From: an uncultured Pelagibacteraceae bacterium
GTDB lineage: Bacteria; Pseudomonadota; Alphaproteobacteria; Pelagibacterales; Pelagibacteraceae
DNA length: 32,446 bases
Assembly (NCBI GenBank): GCA_902599495.1
Contig: CACKFY010000010.1
Coordinates: 1 to 32,446, forward strand
Direction of reading: 5' to 3'
The position numbers and the translations under genes are program-made. Numbering within the stretch: the first letter of the stretch is position 1; each line of letters starts with the position of its first letter. This document shows, piece by piece, positions 15,158-23,348 of the stretch. The notes under the pieces were generated by a model. That model ran no database searches, was not told the origin of the DNA, and was given only the letters and a program-made list of their open reading frames with translations.

Positions 15158-16705
15158 ATGAGTAAAATTAAAAATGCTCTTATATCTGTATTTGACAAAG
15201 AGAAACTCAAGTCTGTTTTAGAAGTTTTAAAGGAAAGTCAGGTAAATATAATTAGTTCTGGTGGAACTTACAAATCAATTAGAAAATTAGGTTTTAAGTG
15301 TGAAGAAGTTTCACAATTTACCGGATTTGAAGAAATGTTAGATGGAAGGGTGAAAACTTTACATCCTAAAATTCACTCTGGTATTCTATTTAAAAGAGAT
15401 AAAAAAACACATAAAAATCAAATGCGAAAAAGAAAATTTGAGCCAATAGATTTGGTGATTGTTAATTTTTATCCATTTGAGAAAACAATTAAGAAATCTT
15501 CTAACAGAGAAAAAATTATTGAAAATATCGATATTGGTGGCCCAAGTATGGTTAGGGCAGCTGCTAAAAATTTTAAAAGTGTAACGATAATAACTGATAA
15601 GGAAGATTATTCTGAATTTACAAAAGAAATGAGGAAATTTAAAGGGAGGACAACATTAAACTTTAGAAAGAAAATGGCTAGCAAAGCTTATGGTCTAACC
15701 GCTTATTATGACGCCATTGTATCAGAGTGGTTTAATAGAGATATTGGTTTAGAATTTCCTGAGAGGAAGACCTTTTTTGGAAAGAAAATTAATCAATTAA
15801 GATATGGTGAGAATCCCCATCAAAAAAGCTCAATATATATTAATAGTCTAAAAAGCAATGATATTAACTTACAACAATTAAGTGGAAAGGATTTAAGTTA
15901 CAATAATTACAATGATATATTTGCTGGCTTAGATATTCTTTTTTCAGATTTAAAGACTCCATCAACTGTAATAATTAAACATGCTAATCCATGTGGAGTT
16001 TCTTCAAATAAGTCTGCTTTTCAATCTTTTTTAAATGCACAGGCTAGTGATCCAATAAGTGCTTTTGGAGGAATAGTGGCCTGTAATTATAAAATAAATA
16101 ATAAGATTGCATTAGAAATTAATAAAACTTTTTTCGAAGTTATTCTAGCAAAAGGTTTTGAAAAAAAAGCTTTAAGAATATTAAAAAAGAAAAAAAATAT
16201 GAGAGTTATTGATATTTCAAGATTCAATTATGAATCTAAAACGATAAGTAAATTTTTTGATAATTCATTCCTCCTGCAAGAAAAGGATGATTTGGTTTTC
16301 GACAAGAAAAAATTTAAATATGTAACTAAAAATAAACCTTCTAGCAAAGAGCTTAGGGAAATAGAATTTGCTTTTAGAATATGTAAATTTGTAAAATCAA
16401 ATGCGATTGTAGTTGTGAAGAATAATTCAACTATAGGAATTGGTGCGGGCCAACAAAATAGATTAGACAGTTGTAAAATAGCTATTCAAAAAGCAAGGAA
16501 GTTCCAACCTAAATATCTTATTAATTCAATTGCTGCATCAGACGCTTTTTTTCCTTTTGCTGATGGAATTAAAACTTTAATAAATGCTGGAGTTAAAACA
16601 ATTGTTCAACCAGGAGGATCAATAAGAGATAAAGAGGTAATTGAAGCCGCAAACAAAGCTAAGATCAAAATGATCTTTACTGGGATAAGACATTTTAATC
16701 ATTAA
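15158..16705 (+). CDS. purH: Bifunctional AICAR transformylase / IMP cyclohydrolase
   Basis: PurH carries out the last two steps of IMP synthesis: formylation of AICAR by 10-formyl-THF and ring closure. The N-terminal cyclohydrolase domain shows ALISVFDKEKL, ISSGGTYKSI, EMLDGRVKTLHPKIH and NIDIGGPSMVRAAAKN. The transformylase domain carries LRYGENPHQ, KHANPCGV, SAFGGIVA and SDAFFPFADG. The length of 515 aa is near the usual 520-530. FolD, encoded at 2046-2882, supplies the folate substrate. It is convergent with, and abuts, the pterin dehydratase gene. Confidence 0.97.
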   Translation: MSKIKNALISVFDKEKLKSVLEVLKESQVNIISSGGTYKSIRKLGFKCEEVSQFTGFEEMLDGRVKTLHPKIHSGILFKRDKKTHKNQMRKRKFEPIDLVIVNFYPFEKTIKKSSNREKIIENIDIGGPSMVRAAAKNFKSVTIITDKEDYSEFTKEMRKFKGRTTLNFRKKMASKAYGLTAYYDAIVSEWFNRDIGLEFPERKTFFGKKINQLRYGENPHQKSSIYINSLKSNDINLQQLSGKDLSYNNYNDIFAGLDILFSDLKTPSTVIIKHANPCGVSSNKSAFQSFLNAQASDPISAFGGIVACNYKINNKIALEINKTFFEVILAKGFEKKALRILKKKKNMRVIDISRFNYESKTISKFFDNSFLLQEKDDLVFDKKKFKYVTKNKPSSKELREIEFAFRICKFVKSNAIVVVKNNSTIGIGAGQQNRLDSCKIAIQKARKFQPKYLINSIAASDAFFPFADGIKTLINAGVKTIVQPGGSIRDKEVIEAANKAKIKMIFTGIRHFNH

Positions 16706-17041
16706 TTAAATTCTGTCAATTTTAGCAGCTAGCACAAAGTCACTCTCGGCTAAGCCCTTTATGGCGTGAGTGGAAATTTTAATTTTAGCGTATCCCCAAC
16801 CAAAAATAATATCTGGGTGATGGCCTTCTGTTTCTGCAATTTTTCCGACACTGATAATAAATTTTTCACTATCTACATAATTTTTAAATTTAAAATTTTT
16901 TTCAATGTAAAAATTTTTATCTTTATCTTCAAGGACTTCCCATCCATCAACTTTTTTTAAATATTTATGTATTTCTTTTATATCAAAGGCGGGAATTCCA
17001 CCTTCACATGGTATACATTTTTTGTTGGCTAAATCGTCCAC
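16706..17041 (-). CDS. 4a-hydroxytetrahydrobiopterin dehydratase (pterin-4a-carbinolamine dehydratase)
   Basis: A 111-aa protein that would dehydrate 4a-hydroxy-tetrahydropterin formed by pterin-dependent hydroxylases. The signature EGHHPDI is present near residue 70, followed by the strand WGYAKIKISTHAIKGL and the ending DFVLAAKID, as in the DCoH/PhhB family. The N terminus has a CIPCEGG segment, also usual. No phenylalanine hydroxylase gene is in the window, so the partner is unknown. It follows the cupredoxin gene by two bases. Confidence 0.93.
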   Translation of the reverse strand: MDDLANKKCIPCEGGIPAFDIKEIHKYLKKVDGWEVLEDKDKNFYIEKNFKFKNYVDSEKFIISVGKIAETEGHHPDIIFGWGYAKIKISTHAIKGLAESDFVLAAKIDRI

Positions 17042-17043
17042 TA

Positions 17044-17544
17044 TTAATCTTTAATTATTTTAGCTATCATGCCGGCTTCATAATGACCAGGTACATTACA
17101 TGCAATTTCCAATTTTGCTGAAGTACTGAACTTCCAAATTATCTCTCCAGTTTTATTTGGTTCAAGCAGAACACTATTGGCATGTTTGTGTGCCATAGAG
17201 TGATCTATTTTTGCCATCTCTTTCATTTTATTTTTGTCTATTCTGTCAGCTAGGAGTATTTCATTTTCTACCATTTTCGCCATTTCAGGTTGATGCTTTT
17301 TATGCATTTCTTTTGTTGCTATATTTAATTCATGGACGAGCTCACCCATATTTTTAACTATGAATTTTACTGTTTCGCCTTTTCTAACAGTAATTTCATT
17401 TGGCTCGTAGTAGTTATCAAACATCTTTACATTAATAACTTTTGTCACATCTTTGGTTTCTCCCTTTTTGCCAATCATCTTCATGGACGAAGCAAAACAA
17501 ATAGATGGAAAAAAAATTATTAAACTTATAACTATTCTATACAT
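17044..17544 (-). CDS. Secreted cupredoxin-domain copper protein
   Basis: A 166-aa exported protein with a signal peptide at residues 1-18 (ending ICFA) and a plastocyanin-like domain. Type 1 copper ligands are visible: His71 in GELVHELNI, then Cys149, His154 and Met159 in CNVPGHYEAGM (Cys-x4-His-x4-Met). A loop of about 50 residues (77-126) between ligand His71 and the final strand is rich in His and Met (KEMHKKHQPEM, DHSMAHKH) and could bind additional copper. Similar proteins act in periplasmic electron transfer or copper handling; which applies here is not clear. It may be co-transcribed with the pterin dehydratase gene. Confidence 0.9.
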   Translation of the reverse strand: MYRIVISLIIFFPSICFASSMKMIGKKGETKDVTKVINVKMFDNYYEPNEITVRKGETVKFIVKNMGELVHELNIATKEMHKKHQPEMAKMVENEILLADRIDKNKMKEMAKIDHSMAHKHANSVLLEPNKTGEIIWKFSTSAKLEIACNVPGHYEAGMIAKIIKD

Positions 17545-17605
17545 AAAAAAATAATATTATCTTAAAATTAGCAAAAAAAAAAATGGAAATTTGGTCGCTG
17601 TTGTT

Positions 17606-17680
17606 TGGAGCGGGCAAAGGGACTTGAACCCTCGACCTTCTCGTTGGCAACGAGACGCTCTACCACTGAGCTATGCCCGC
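17606..17680 (-). tRNA. tRNA-Gly (anticodon GCC)
   Basis: On the minus strand the sequence folds as a full cloverleaf: acceptor GCGGGCA pairs with TGCCCGC, the D-arm is GCTCAGTGGTAGAGC, the anticodon stem is CTCGT/ACGAG with loop TTGCCAA (anticodon GCC at 17646-17648), and the T-arm contains GGTTCAAGTCC. The discriminator is T and the CCA end is encoded (17606-17608 on the plus strand). Length with CCA is 75 nt. Confidence 0.97.
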
Positions 17681-17689
17681 AATAAGTAT

Positions 17690-17718
17690 AGTATAATTAA
17701 TTTATTCGCTAACGTAAA
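17690..17718 (-). promoter_or_regulatory. Putative promoter of tRNA-Gly
   Basis: On the minus strand, TTTACG (17718-17713) and TATACT (17695-17690) are 17 bases apart. The -10 box ends 9 bases before the mature tRNA 5' end, giving a very short leader for RNase P to remove. The -35 box matches the consensus at four of six positions. Confidence 0.4.
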
Positions 17719-17789
17719 CAGATACTCAACCATTATTTATATCGCACTATATGATGCTATTAGCTATGTTAAAAGTATATAATTACAAA

Positions 17790-17819
17790 TTGACAGTTCT
17801 AAATTATTAATCTTATAAT
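17790..17819 (+). promoter_or_regulatory. Consensus promoter of the LON-domain gene (TTGACA-N18-TATAAT)
   Basis: Both hexamers match the sigma-70 consensus exactly: TTGACA (17790-17795) and TATAAT (17814-17819), 18 bases apart. The -10 box ends 7 bases before the ATG at 17827, so the predicted transcript start coincides with the start codon. The rest of the 146-base gap back to the tRNA holds the tRNA promoter and nothing else I can recognise. Confidence 0.75.
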
Positions 17820-17826
17820 TGAGTAT

Positions 17827-18456
17827 ATGGAGAAAAAATTTCCTAAACAAATACCAATATTTCCACTAAGTGGGGTAATTTATTTTCCAAGAACAAATTT
17901 ACCGTTAAATATTTTTGAAGACAGATATCTAGATTTGGTCAATGACAGTTTCAGGAGTGATAAATTAATGGGCATGGTTCAGTCAAAAAAGGGAAATAGC
18001 TTAGTATATAAGGTTGGTTGTCTTGGAAAAATAAGTGACTTTCAAGAAACTTCTGATGGCAGAGTTATAATTAATTTAACTGGAATAACTAGATTTGAGA
18101 TCACAAAAGAAGTTACAAATGAGAAAAGATACAGAGAGTTTGAAGTGGACTATAAAAAATTTAATCAAGATTTACTTATACCTAGCGATATTGAGAAAAA
18201 TTATGACAGCGTTGGATTTACAGAAAAAATAAAAAAGTTTTTTGAAAAAAATGGATTAATGATTAATTGGAAAGAATTTGAAAAACTTGATGAGACACAA
18301 AAAATAAACACCCTGTCGATGATAGCGCCAATTTCAAATGAAGAAAAACAGAAGTTATTAGAAACTGTAACTTTATCTGATAAAACTAATACTTTACTAG
18401 ATATAGTCAAATTTTACTCTTATGAAAATTCATTTGATAACGAGACTGTTCAATAA
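17827..18456 (+). CDS. LON substrate-binding domain protein
   Basis: A 209-aa protein made of a Lon N-terminal domain alone, without the AAA+ and protease parts of Lon. Family marks are QIPIFPLSGVIYFPRTNLPL at residues ~8-27, NIFEDRYLDLVND, and GRVINLTGITRFEI-like strands (actual: GRVIINLTGITRF) near residue 80, with a helical second half. Stand-alone LON-domain proteins are common in Alphaproteobacteria; a role in substrate recognition is assumed but unproven. It is transcribed alone from a consensus promoter and is convergent with rho. Confidence 0.92.
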   Translation: MEKKFPKQIPIFPLSGVIYFPRTNLPLNIFEDRYLDLVNDSFRSDKLMGMVQSKKGNSLVYKVGCLGKISDFQETSDGRVIINLTGITRFEITKEVTNEKRYREFEVDYKKFNQDLLIPSDIEKNYDSVGFTEKIKKFFEKNGLMINWKEFEKLDETQKINTLSMIAPISNEEKQKLLETVTLSDKTNTLLDIVKFYSYENSFDNETVQ

Positions 18457-18475
18457 AATAATTTAAATAGTTTTA

Positions 18476-19747
18476 TCAATTTGATTTATTCATTGAATTA
18501 AAGAAATCTGAGTTGTTTTTTGTATCCTTTATTTTTGATATCAAAAATTCTATGCCATCCATAGTACCCATAGGACTGATTATTCTTCTTAAGACGTTCA
18601 TTTTGGATAAATCGTCTTTAGCAAATAGCAACTCTTCTCTTCTTGTTCCTGATCTAGTTATATCTAGTGCAGGGTAAATTCTTTTATCAGCAACTTTTCT
18701 ATCAAGAATTAGTTCTGAATTACCTGTTCCTTTGAATTCTTCAAAAATTACTTCATCCATTCTGCTTCCAGTGTCTATTAACGCTGTTGAAATTATTGTC
18801 AAAGAGCCTCCTTGCTCTACGTTTCGAGCAGCGCCAAAAAACCTCTTGGGTCTTTGCAACGCATTTGCATCCACACCCCCTGTTAAAACCTTTCCAGAAC
18901 TTGGTACCACCGCGTTATATGCTCTTCCAAGACGAGTAATAGAGTCTAATAGTATAACAACATCCTTTTTATGCTCTACAAGTCTTTTTGCTTTTTCTAT
19001 TACCATTTCGGCTACAGCTACGTGTCTTGATGCTGGTTCATCGAAAGTAGATGAAACAACTTCACCCTTAACAGATCTTTGCATGTCTGTAACTTCTTCT
19101 GGTCTCTCATCAATCAAGAGAACCATTAAATAAATTTCAGGGTGGTTGGCAGTTATAGATTGAGCCACGTTTTGTAAAATCATAGTTTTTCCAGCTCTTG
19201 GGGGTGATACAATTAAAGATCTTTGGCCTTTACCTATTGGGCTTACTAAATCTATAAGTCTTGCAGTGTTGTCTGGTTTTTTCTCTATCTTGGTGCTTTC
19301 CACTTCTAGTTTAATTCTTTTATTAGGATAAAGAGGTGTAAGGTTATCAAAAGCAATTTTATTTCTTCCCTTTTCAGGTTCGTCAAAATTTATTTTATTT
19401 ACTTTAAGCAAAGCAAAGTATCTTTCTGCATCTTTTGGCGCTCTTACTTCACCCTCAACTGTGTCCCCAGTACGCAGGCCAAATCTCCTTATTTGGCTAG
19501 GACTTACATAAATATCATCAGGTCCAGGTAAATAATTTGACTCTATTGCTCTCAAAAATCCAAAACCATCTTGCAAAACTTCTAAGACACCAGAAGCACT
19601 GATTTGCTCATTTTTTTCAGCTAGTTTTTTTAAAATCGCAAATAAGATTTCTTGTTTTCTTAATGTGCTCGGATTTTCAATCCCCAGTTTTTCAGCTTGA
19701 GATATTAAATCTGCTGGAGTTTGTTTTTTTAATTCTTGTAAGTTCAT
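18476..19747 (-). CDS. rho: Transcription termination factor Rho
   Basis: Rho is a hexameric RNA-dependent ATPase that ends transcription. The protein has the N-terminal helical domain ([14 protein letters not shown]), the RNA-binding cold-shock-like domain with [14 protein letters not shown] near residue 57, the Walker A loop SPPRAGKT near residue 180, [12 protein letters not shown], and the Q-loop and arginine-finger regions ([30 protein letters not shown]). The length of 423 aa is normal. It lies at the end of the hemE-hemH-hemJ group, 61 bases after hemJ, and may have its own promoter. Confidence 0.98.
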   Translation of the reverse strand: MNLQELKKQTPADLISQAEKLGIENPSTLRKQEILFAILKKLAEKNEQISASGVLEVLQDGFGFLRAIESNYLPGPDDIYVSPSQIRRFGLRTGDTVEGEVRAPKDAERYFALLKVNKINFDEPEKGRNKIAFDNLTPLYPNKRIKLEVESTKIEKKPDNTARLIDLVSPIGKGQRSLIVSPPRAGKTMILQNVAQSITANHPEIYLMVLLIDERPEEVTDMQRSVKGEVVSSTFDEPASRHVAVAEMVIEKAKRLVEHKKDVVILLDSITRLGRAYNAVVPSSGKVLTGGVDANALQRPKRFFGAARNVEQGGSLTIISTALIDTGSRMDEVIFEEFKGTGNSELILDRKVADKRIYPALDITRSGTRREELLFAKDDLSKMNVLRRIISPMGTMDGIEFLISKIKDTKNNSDFFNSMNKSN

Positions 19748-19777
19748 GAGATTGTTTTATTTGAGGTGAGTAATTTT

Positions 19778-19805
19778 AATATAGGTCTTTTTATAAAAAA
19801 TTCAA
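19778..19805 (-). promoter_or_regulatory. Possible promoter of rho
   Basis: On the minus strand TTGAAT (19805-19800) and TATATT (19783-19778) are 16 bases apart in the 61-base hemJ/rho gap, about 30 bases before the rho ATG. The -35 match is four of six and the -10 match five of six, which is weak evidence in AT-rich DNA. Confidence 0.3.
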
Positions 19806-19808
19806 GCA

Positions 19809-20243
19809 CTATAATGGTTTAAAAACAACAACAAAAATGATGATAATTAGCAAAACCGTAGGCACTTCATTCATAATTCTGAAGAATTTTGAACTTTTAT
19901 TATTATTATTAAATTGGAAATCTTTTAAGCAAATCAGCAAATAAAAATGATAAGCTGTTAAAATTGTTACCAAACCAAATTTAACTTGCATCCAGAATAG
20001 TGCTAGGCTGACAAATCCTTGAGAGTGGATTAAAAGCAATCCAAAAACCCAGGACAAAACCATTGCTGGATTCATTATGTAGAAATATAATCTTTTTTCC
20101 ATCAACTTAAAAGTTTCAGATTGTTCGTTGTTTCCTTTAGTCTCAGCATGATAAACAAAAATCCTTGGTAAATAAAGTAAACCGGCCATCCAAGATATAA
20201 CTGCTATTAAGTGAAGAGCTTTAAATGTTAAATATGCGTTCAT
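19809..20243 (-). CDS. hemJ: Protoporphyrinogen IX oxidase HemJ
   Basis: HemJ oxidises protoporphyrinogen IX to protoporphyrin IX and replaces HemY or HemG in many Alphaproteobacteria. This 144-aa membrane protein has four hydrophobic helices and the family motifs ALHLIAVISWMAGLLYLPR with its conserved His at residues ~10-28, and KLMEKRLYFYIMNPAM near residue 48. It starts directly after the hemH stop. The pathway order supports the call, since the product is the substrate of HemH. Confidence 0.93.
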   Translation of the reverse strand: MNAYLTFKALHLIAVISWMAGLLYLPRIFVYHAETKGNNEQSETFKLMEKRLYFYIMNPAMVLSWVFGLLLIHSQGFVSLALFWMQVKFGLVTILTAYHFYLLICLKDFQFNNNNKSSKFFRIMNEVPTVLLIIIIFVVVFKPL

Positions 20244-21236
20244 TTATAAAAAATTTTTTATTAATTTCTCAAGTAAGTTTATATGATCATCATTATCGTT
20301 CAAGCATGGAACAACATCAAAATTTTCTCCTCCAGCCTTTAAGAAGCTTTCTTTGCCTTGTATAGAAATTTCCTCAAGAGTTTCAACGCAGTCAGAGGAA
20401 AAGCCAGGACATATCACTAGAACATTTTTTTTTCCTTGTTTTGGTAAAGACTCTAGAGTTTTGTCTGTATATGGTTTAAGCCACGCTTCCGGGCCAAACC
20501 TTGATTGAAAAGTTGTTTTTATCTCAACATCTTTAAAATTTTGAGAGAGCAATCTAGACGTTTTATGGCAGTAACAATGATAAGGATCGCCTTTATCAAA
20601 ATATTTTTGAGGTATTCCGTGGTATGATGCTAGAACAAGATCTGGTTTCCAACTTAATTTGGATATTTGAAAATTTAAACTATTTATAAGGGCTTTTATA
20701 TAAAGCGGATCTGACTCGTAATGAGGTATTATTTGTAAACTAGGTTGCCATCTCATGCTCATTAAAACTCGATAAACTTCGTCACAAACAGTGGCGGTTG
20801 TTGCAGCTGCATATTGAGGATAAAGAGGTAGAACTACAAGTTTTTCACAGCCCGCTTCGTGTAATTTGTATATTTTACTTTTTATACTTGGGTTTCCATA
20901 TCGCATAGCATAATCAACAATCAAATTCTTGTTACCAATTTTGTCTAATAACTTTTTTGTTTGCATAATTGTGTAATATCTTAATGGTGACATGTTCTCT
21001 TTTTGCATCCATATTTCTTTATATGCCTTAGCGGTTTTAGATGGTCTCAAGTTCAATATAAATAAATTAAGAATAATCTGCCAAACAAAAGGGTTAACTT
21101 CTATAACTCTTCTGTCAGACAAAAATTCTTTTAAATATTTTCTTATATCAATCCATTTAGTAGAATCTGGTGTTCCTAGATTTACCAATAAGACACCTGT
21201 CTTGCCGAAATTTATTTTAGGGTGCTCATTATTCAT
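20244..21236 (-). CDS. hemH: Ferrochelatase
   Basis: HemH inserts Fe(II) into protoporphyrin IX, the last step of protoheme synthesis. The protein begins with TGVLLVNLGTPDS and contains NMSPLRYYT, YAMRYGNPS, VLPLYPQYA, the active-site ASYHGIPQKYF with the catalytic His, and CPGFSSDCVETLEEI with the conserved Glu. A GDPYHCYCHKTS segment holds two Cys and two His, as in many proteobacterial ferrochelatases. The length of 330 aa is normal. It overlaps the hemE stop by 4 bases. Confidence 0.97.
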   Translation of the reverse strand: MNNEHPKINFGKTGVLLVNLGTPDSTKWIDIRKYLKEFLSDRRVIEVNPFVWQIILNLFILNLRPSKTAKAYKEIWMQKENMSPLRYYTIMQTKKLLDKIGNKNLIVDYAMRYGNPSIKSKIYKLHEAGCEKLVVLPLYPQYAAATTATVCDEVYRVLMSMRWQPSLQIIPHYESDPLYIKALINSLNFQISKLSWKPDLVLASYHGIPQKYFDKGDPYHCYCHKTSRLLSQNFKDVEIKTTFQSRFGPEAWLKPYTDKTLESLPKQGKKNVLVICPGFSSDCVETLEEISIQGKESFLKAGGENFDVVPCLNDNDDHINLLEKLIKNFL

Positions 21237-22243
21237 CTTTTTATTAAATTAACCTTGTCTACAATTTTTTTAATTATGTCTGGATTAGTTTTAGGTAGAA
21301 TACCATGTCCTAAATTAAATATGTAGGGATTATTCTTGAAAATCTCTAAATACTTATCAGTTTCCTCTATTACTAATTTTTCACTTTTTAGAAGTAATTT
21401 TGGATCTAATCCGCCCTGAATACAAATTTCTCTAAGGTTTTCTCTAGCCCATATAGGGTCAATTTCTTGATCTATGTTAATCGCATCTGGCTGAACTTCT
21501 TCTATAAATTTTTTATATTTTTGATTAAGGCCTTTAGGAAAACAAATACAAGGAATATTATTTTCTTTACAAAAACTGACCAGTTCTTTGTTTGGTTTGA
21601 AGCAGTATTTATCAATATCTTCTTCTTTGATTAAACCAGCCCATGAGTCAAATATTTGTATTATGTCGGCTCCTGCTTCTCTTTGATTAATTATGTGTAT
21701 TTTAAGAAATTCAACTAATTTTTTTAAAACAAGCTCAACCTCATTTTTGTTTTTAATAATTATATCTCCTTTAAAATTTTTTTTTTCTTTTAAGTTATAT
21801 AAATAAATTATTAATGTCCAAGGCGCTCCAATAAAAGCTATCAAAGATTTATCTTTTTTAAGAATTTCTCTTGTTTTATTAATTGCTTTATAAATTGGAT
21901 TGAGCTTAGATGTAAAATCTTTTTCGTTTGTCTCTAATAATTTATCTATACTTAAATTAGAATTCCAAGGGCCTTTTTTATCTCTAAATTCAATTTGCTG
22001 TCCAAGAGCGTAAGGTACAACTAATATATCTGAAAATATTATTGCTGCATCAAGATTAAATCTATTTAATGGTTGTAGGGTGATTTTTGTTGCAAGATCA
22101 CTATCAAAACATAGTTTTAAAAAATCTGGGTTTTGTTGTCTTAATTCTCTAAATTCCGGCAAATATCTACCTGCTTGTCTCATGAACCAAACTGGTACAC
22201 AAGAAAAATCTTTTTTAATTAAGCAATTTAACAATTTACTCAT
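21233..22243 (-). CDS. hemE: Uroporphyrinogen decarboxylase
   Basis: HemE removes four carboxyl groups from uroporphyrinogen III to give coproporphyrinogen III. The signature PVWFMRQAGRYLPEF is at residues ~17-31, followed by IIFSDILVVPYALGQ near residue 68, FIGAPWTLIIYLY near residue 133, and IIQIFDSWAGLI near residue 195. The length of 336 aa is usual. It heads the hemE-hemH-hemJ-rho group and diverges from the PPSR gene across 283 bases that may contain the replication origin. Confidence 0.97.
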   Translation of the reverse strand: MSKLLNCLIKKDFSCVPVWFMRQAGRYLPEFRELRQQNPDFLKLCFDSDLATKITLQPLNRFNLDAAIIFSDILVVPYALGQQIEFRDKKGPWNSNLSIDKLLETNEKDFTSKLNPIYKAINKTREILKKDKSLIAFIGAPWTLIIYLYNLKEKKNFKGDIIIKNKNEVELVLKKLVEFLKIHIINQREAGADIIQIFDSWAGLIKEEDIDKYCFKPNKELVSFCKENNIPCICFPKGLNQKYKKFIEEVQPDAINIDQEIDPIWARENLREICIQGGLDPKLLLKSEKLVIEETDKYLEIFKNNPYIFNLGHGILPKTNPDIIKKIVDKVNLIKR

Positions 22244-22526
22244 AAATTAAATAATATATGAATAAGAGTAGTAATTGTAATAGGTCATGTTGGTAGAGAT
22301 TATAATTAATTATACCTTGTTTTAAACATTTTATACCCATTTGCTTGTTAAATTTTAACATTAATTAAATTATTATTTAAATTATATTCACACATTGATG
22401 TTTTTATGTATAAAACAATAAACATAGAATAAGATGTTATAAATATGTTAATTGATGTGAGTAATTTTTTTTCAATACATACAATAGAGTATAAAAAAGA
22501 GTTACTCAATTTTTACTAACACAATT
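22244..22526. other. Candidate replication origin (hemE / PPSR intergenic region)
   Basis: The largest gap in the window, 283 bases with about 52 G or C by hand count (~18%). It separates hemE (leftward) from PPSR-maf-aroE-coaE-dnaQ (rightward). The Caulobacter origin and the predicted Rickettsia prowazekii origin lie between hemE and the same neighbour. Four sites differ from the DnaA box TTATNCACA at one position: 22257-22265 (-), 22331-22339 (+), 22384-22392 (+) and 22456-22464 (-). No exact box is present. An AT-only tract with TTAA repeats (about 22349-22387) could serve as an unwinding element. Promoters for both flanking operons must also lie here; TATAAA at 22490-22495 is one candidate -10. 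The call is inference from synteny. Confidence 0.45.
22346..22360. repeat. 15-bp inverted repeat in the hemE/PPSR region
   Basis: TGTTAAA and TTTAACA are perfect 7-base inverted arms around a single T. This could be a protein-binding site next to the AT-only tract. In sequence this AT-rich, such a repeat can also occur by chance. Confidence 0.4.
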
Positions 22527-23348
22527 ATGAACGAAAAATATAATGTGTATCTTATTTCTGATTCTACAGGTGAAACCCTGGATAGAATTTTTTTGTCATT
22601 ACAATCACAATTTAAAAACTTTGAATATGAAAAAAAAGAGTTTTTCTTTGTAAGAACACAACAACAAGTAGATAAAATTGTAGAAGAATGTTTAAGAGTA
22701 AACAATCCAATTGTTCTTTACACGGTCGTTGAAACTCAACTAGCAAAATATTTGTCAAAAAAATGTGAAGGTGCAAACATACCTTGCTTTGGAGTTTTAG
22801 GTAATCTAATACTTGCTTTTTCAAAACTACTAAATCAAAAAGCCATACATAAACCAAGCGCACAACACGTTTTAGATGAAGATTATTATAACAGGATCGA
22901 AGCAATTCAGTTTACAATGTCACATGATGATGGAAAAAAAACCGAAGACCTATCTAAATCAGATGTAATTTTACTTGGAGTAAGTAGAACCAGTAAGACA
23001 CCAACATCAATTTATTTAGCGAACAGAGGATATAAAACCACCAATATACCTTTAGTCCCTAATCAGCCTATTCCAGAAACACTAACATCAAACAATTTAA
23101 AATCTTGTATTATAGGTTTGTTCGCTGATCCAGAAAGACTTATGGATATCAGGCGAAACCGAGTGGCAATTATGCAAGAAAACAGATCATCTGACTATAT
23201 AGAGATAAATTCAATAAAAAAAGAAGTAGAAGATTCAAAAAATCTATTTAAAAAAAATAATTGGCCAACTATTGATGTAACCCGAAAGTCCGTTGAAGAA
23301 ACTGCAGCATCAATAATTAAAATAATAGAAATTAAAAAGAGTAAATGA
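22527..23348 (+). CDS. Pyruvate, phosphate dikinase / PEP synthase regulatory protein (kinase-pyrophosphorylase, DUF299)
   Basis: A bifunctional regulator that phosphorylates PPDK or PEP synthase using ADP and removes the phosphate using Pi. The protein (273 aa) starts with NVYLISDSTGETLDR, has the P-loop GVSRTSKTPTS from Gly151, then NIPLVPNQPIP, a GLFADPERLMDIRRNR segment, and WPTIDVTRKSVEETAA near the C terminus. Which dikinase it controls cannot be told here. In Caulobacter the homologue is the first gene right of the origin. The next gene, maf, overlaps it by 4 bases. Confidence 0.94.
   Translation: MNEKYNVYLISDSTGETLDRIFLSLQSQFKNFEYEKKEFFFVRTQQQVDKIVEECLRVNNPIVLYTVVETQLAKYLSKKCEGANIPCFGVLGNLILAFSKLLNQKAIHKPSAQHVLDEDYYNRIEAIQFTMSHDDGKKTEDLSKSDVILLGVSRTSKTPTSIYLANRGYKTTNIPLVPNQPIPETLTSNNLKSCIIGLFADPERLMDIRRNRVAIMQENRSSDYIEINSIKKEVEDSKNLFKKNNWPTIDVTRKSVEETAASIIKIIEIKKSK

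Noticed and set aside
17591-17782. Open reading frame of 63 codons reading ...RDLNPRPSRWQRDALPLSY...
   Set aside because: It is the antisense reading of the tRNA-Gly gene, a well-known spurious translation. The cloverleaf on the minus strand explains the sequence fully.
18732-19133. 133-codon ORF on the plus strand
   Set aside because: It lies wholly inside rho on the opposite strand and resembles no protein; the conserved rho frame explains it.
22612-22905. 97-codon ORF on the minus strand
   Set aside because: It lies inside the PPSR gene; the sense frame carries all conserved motifs.
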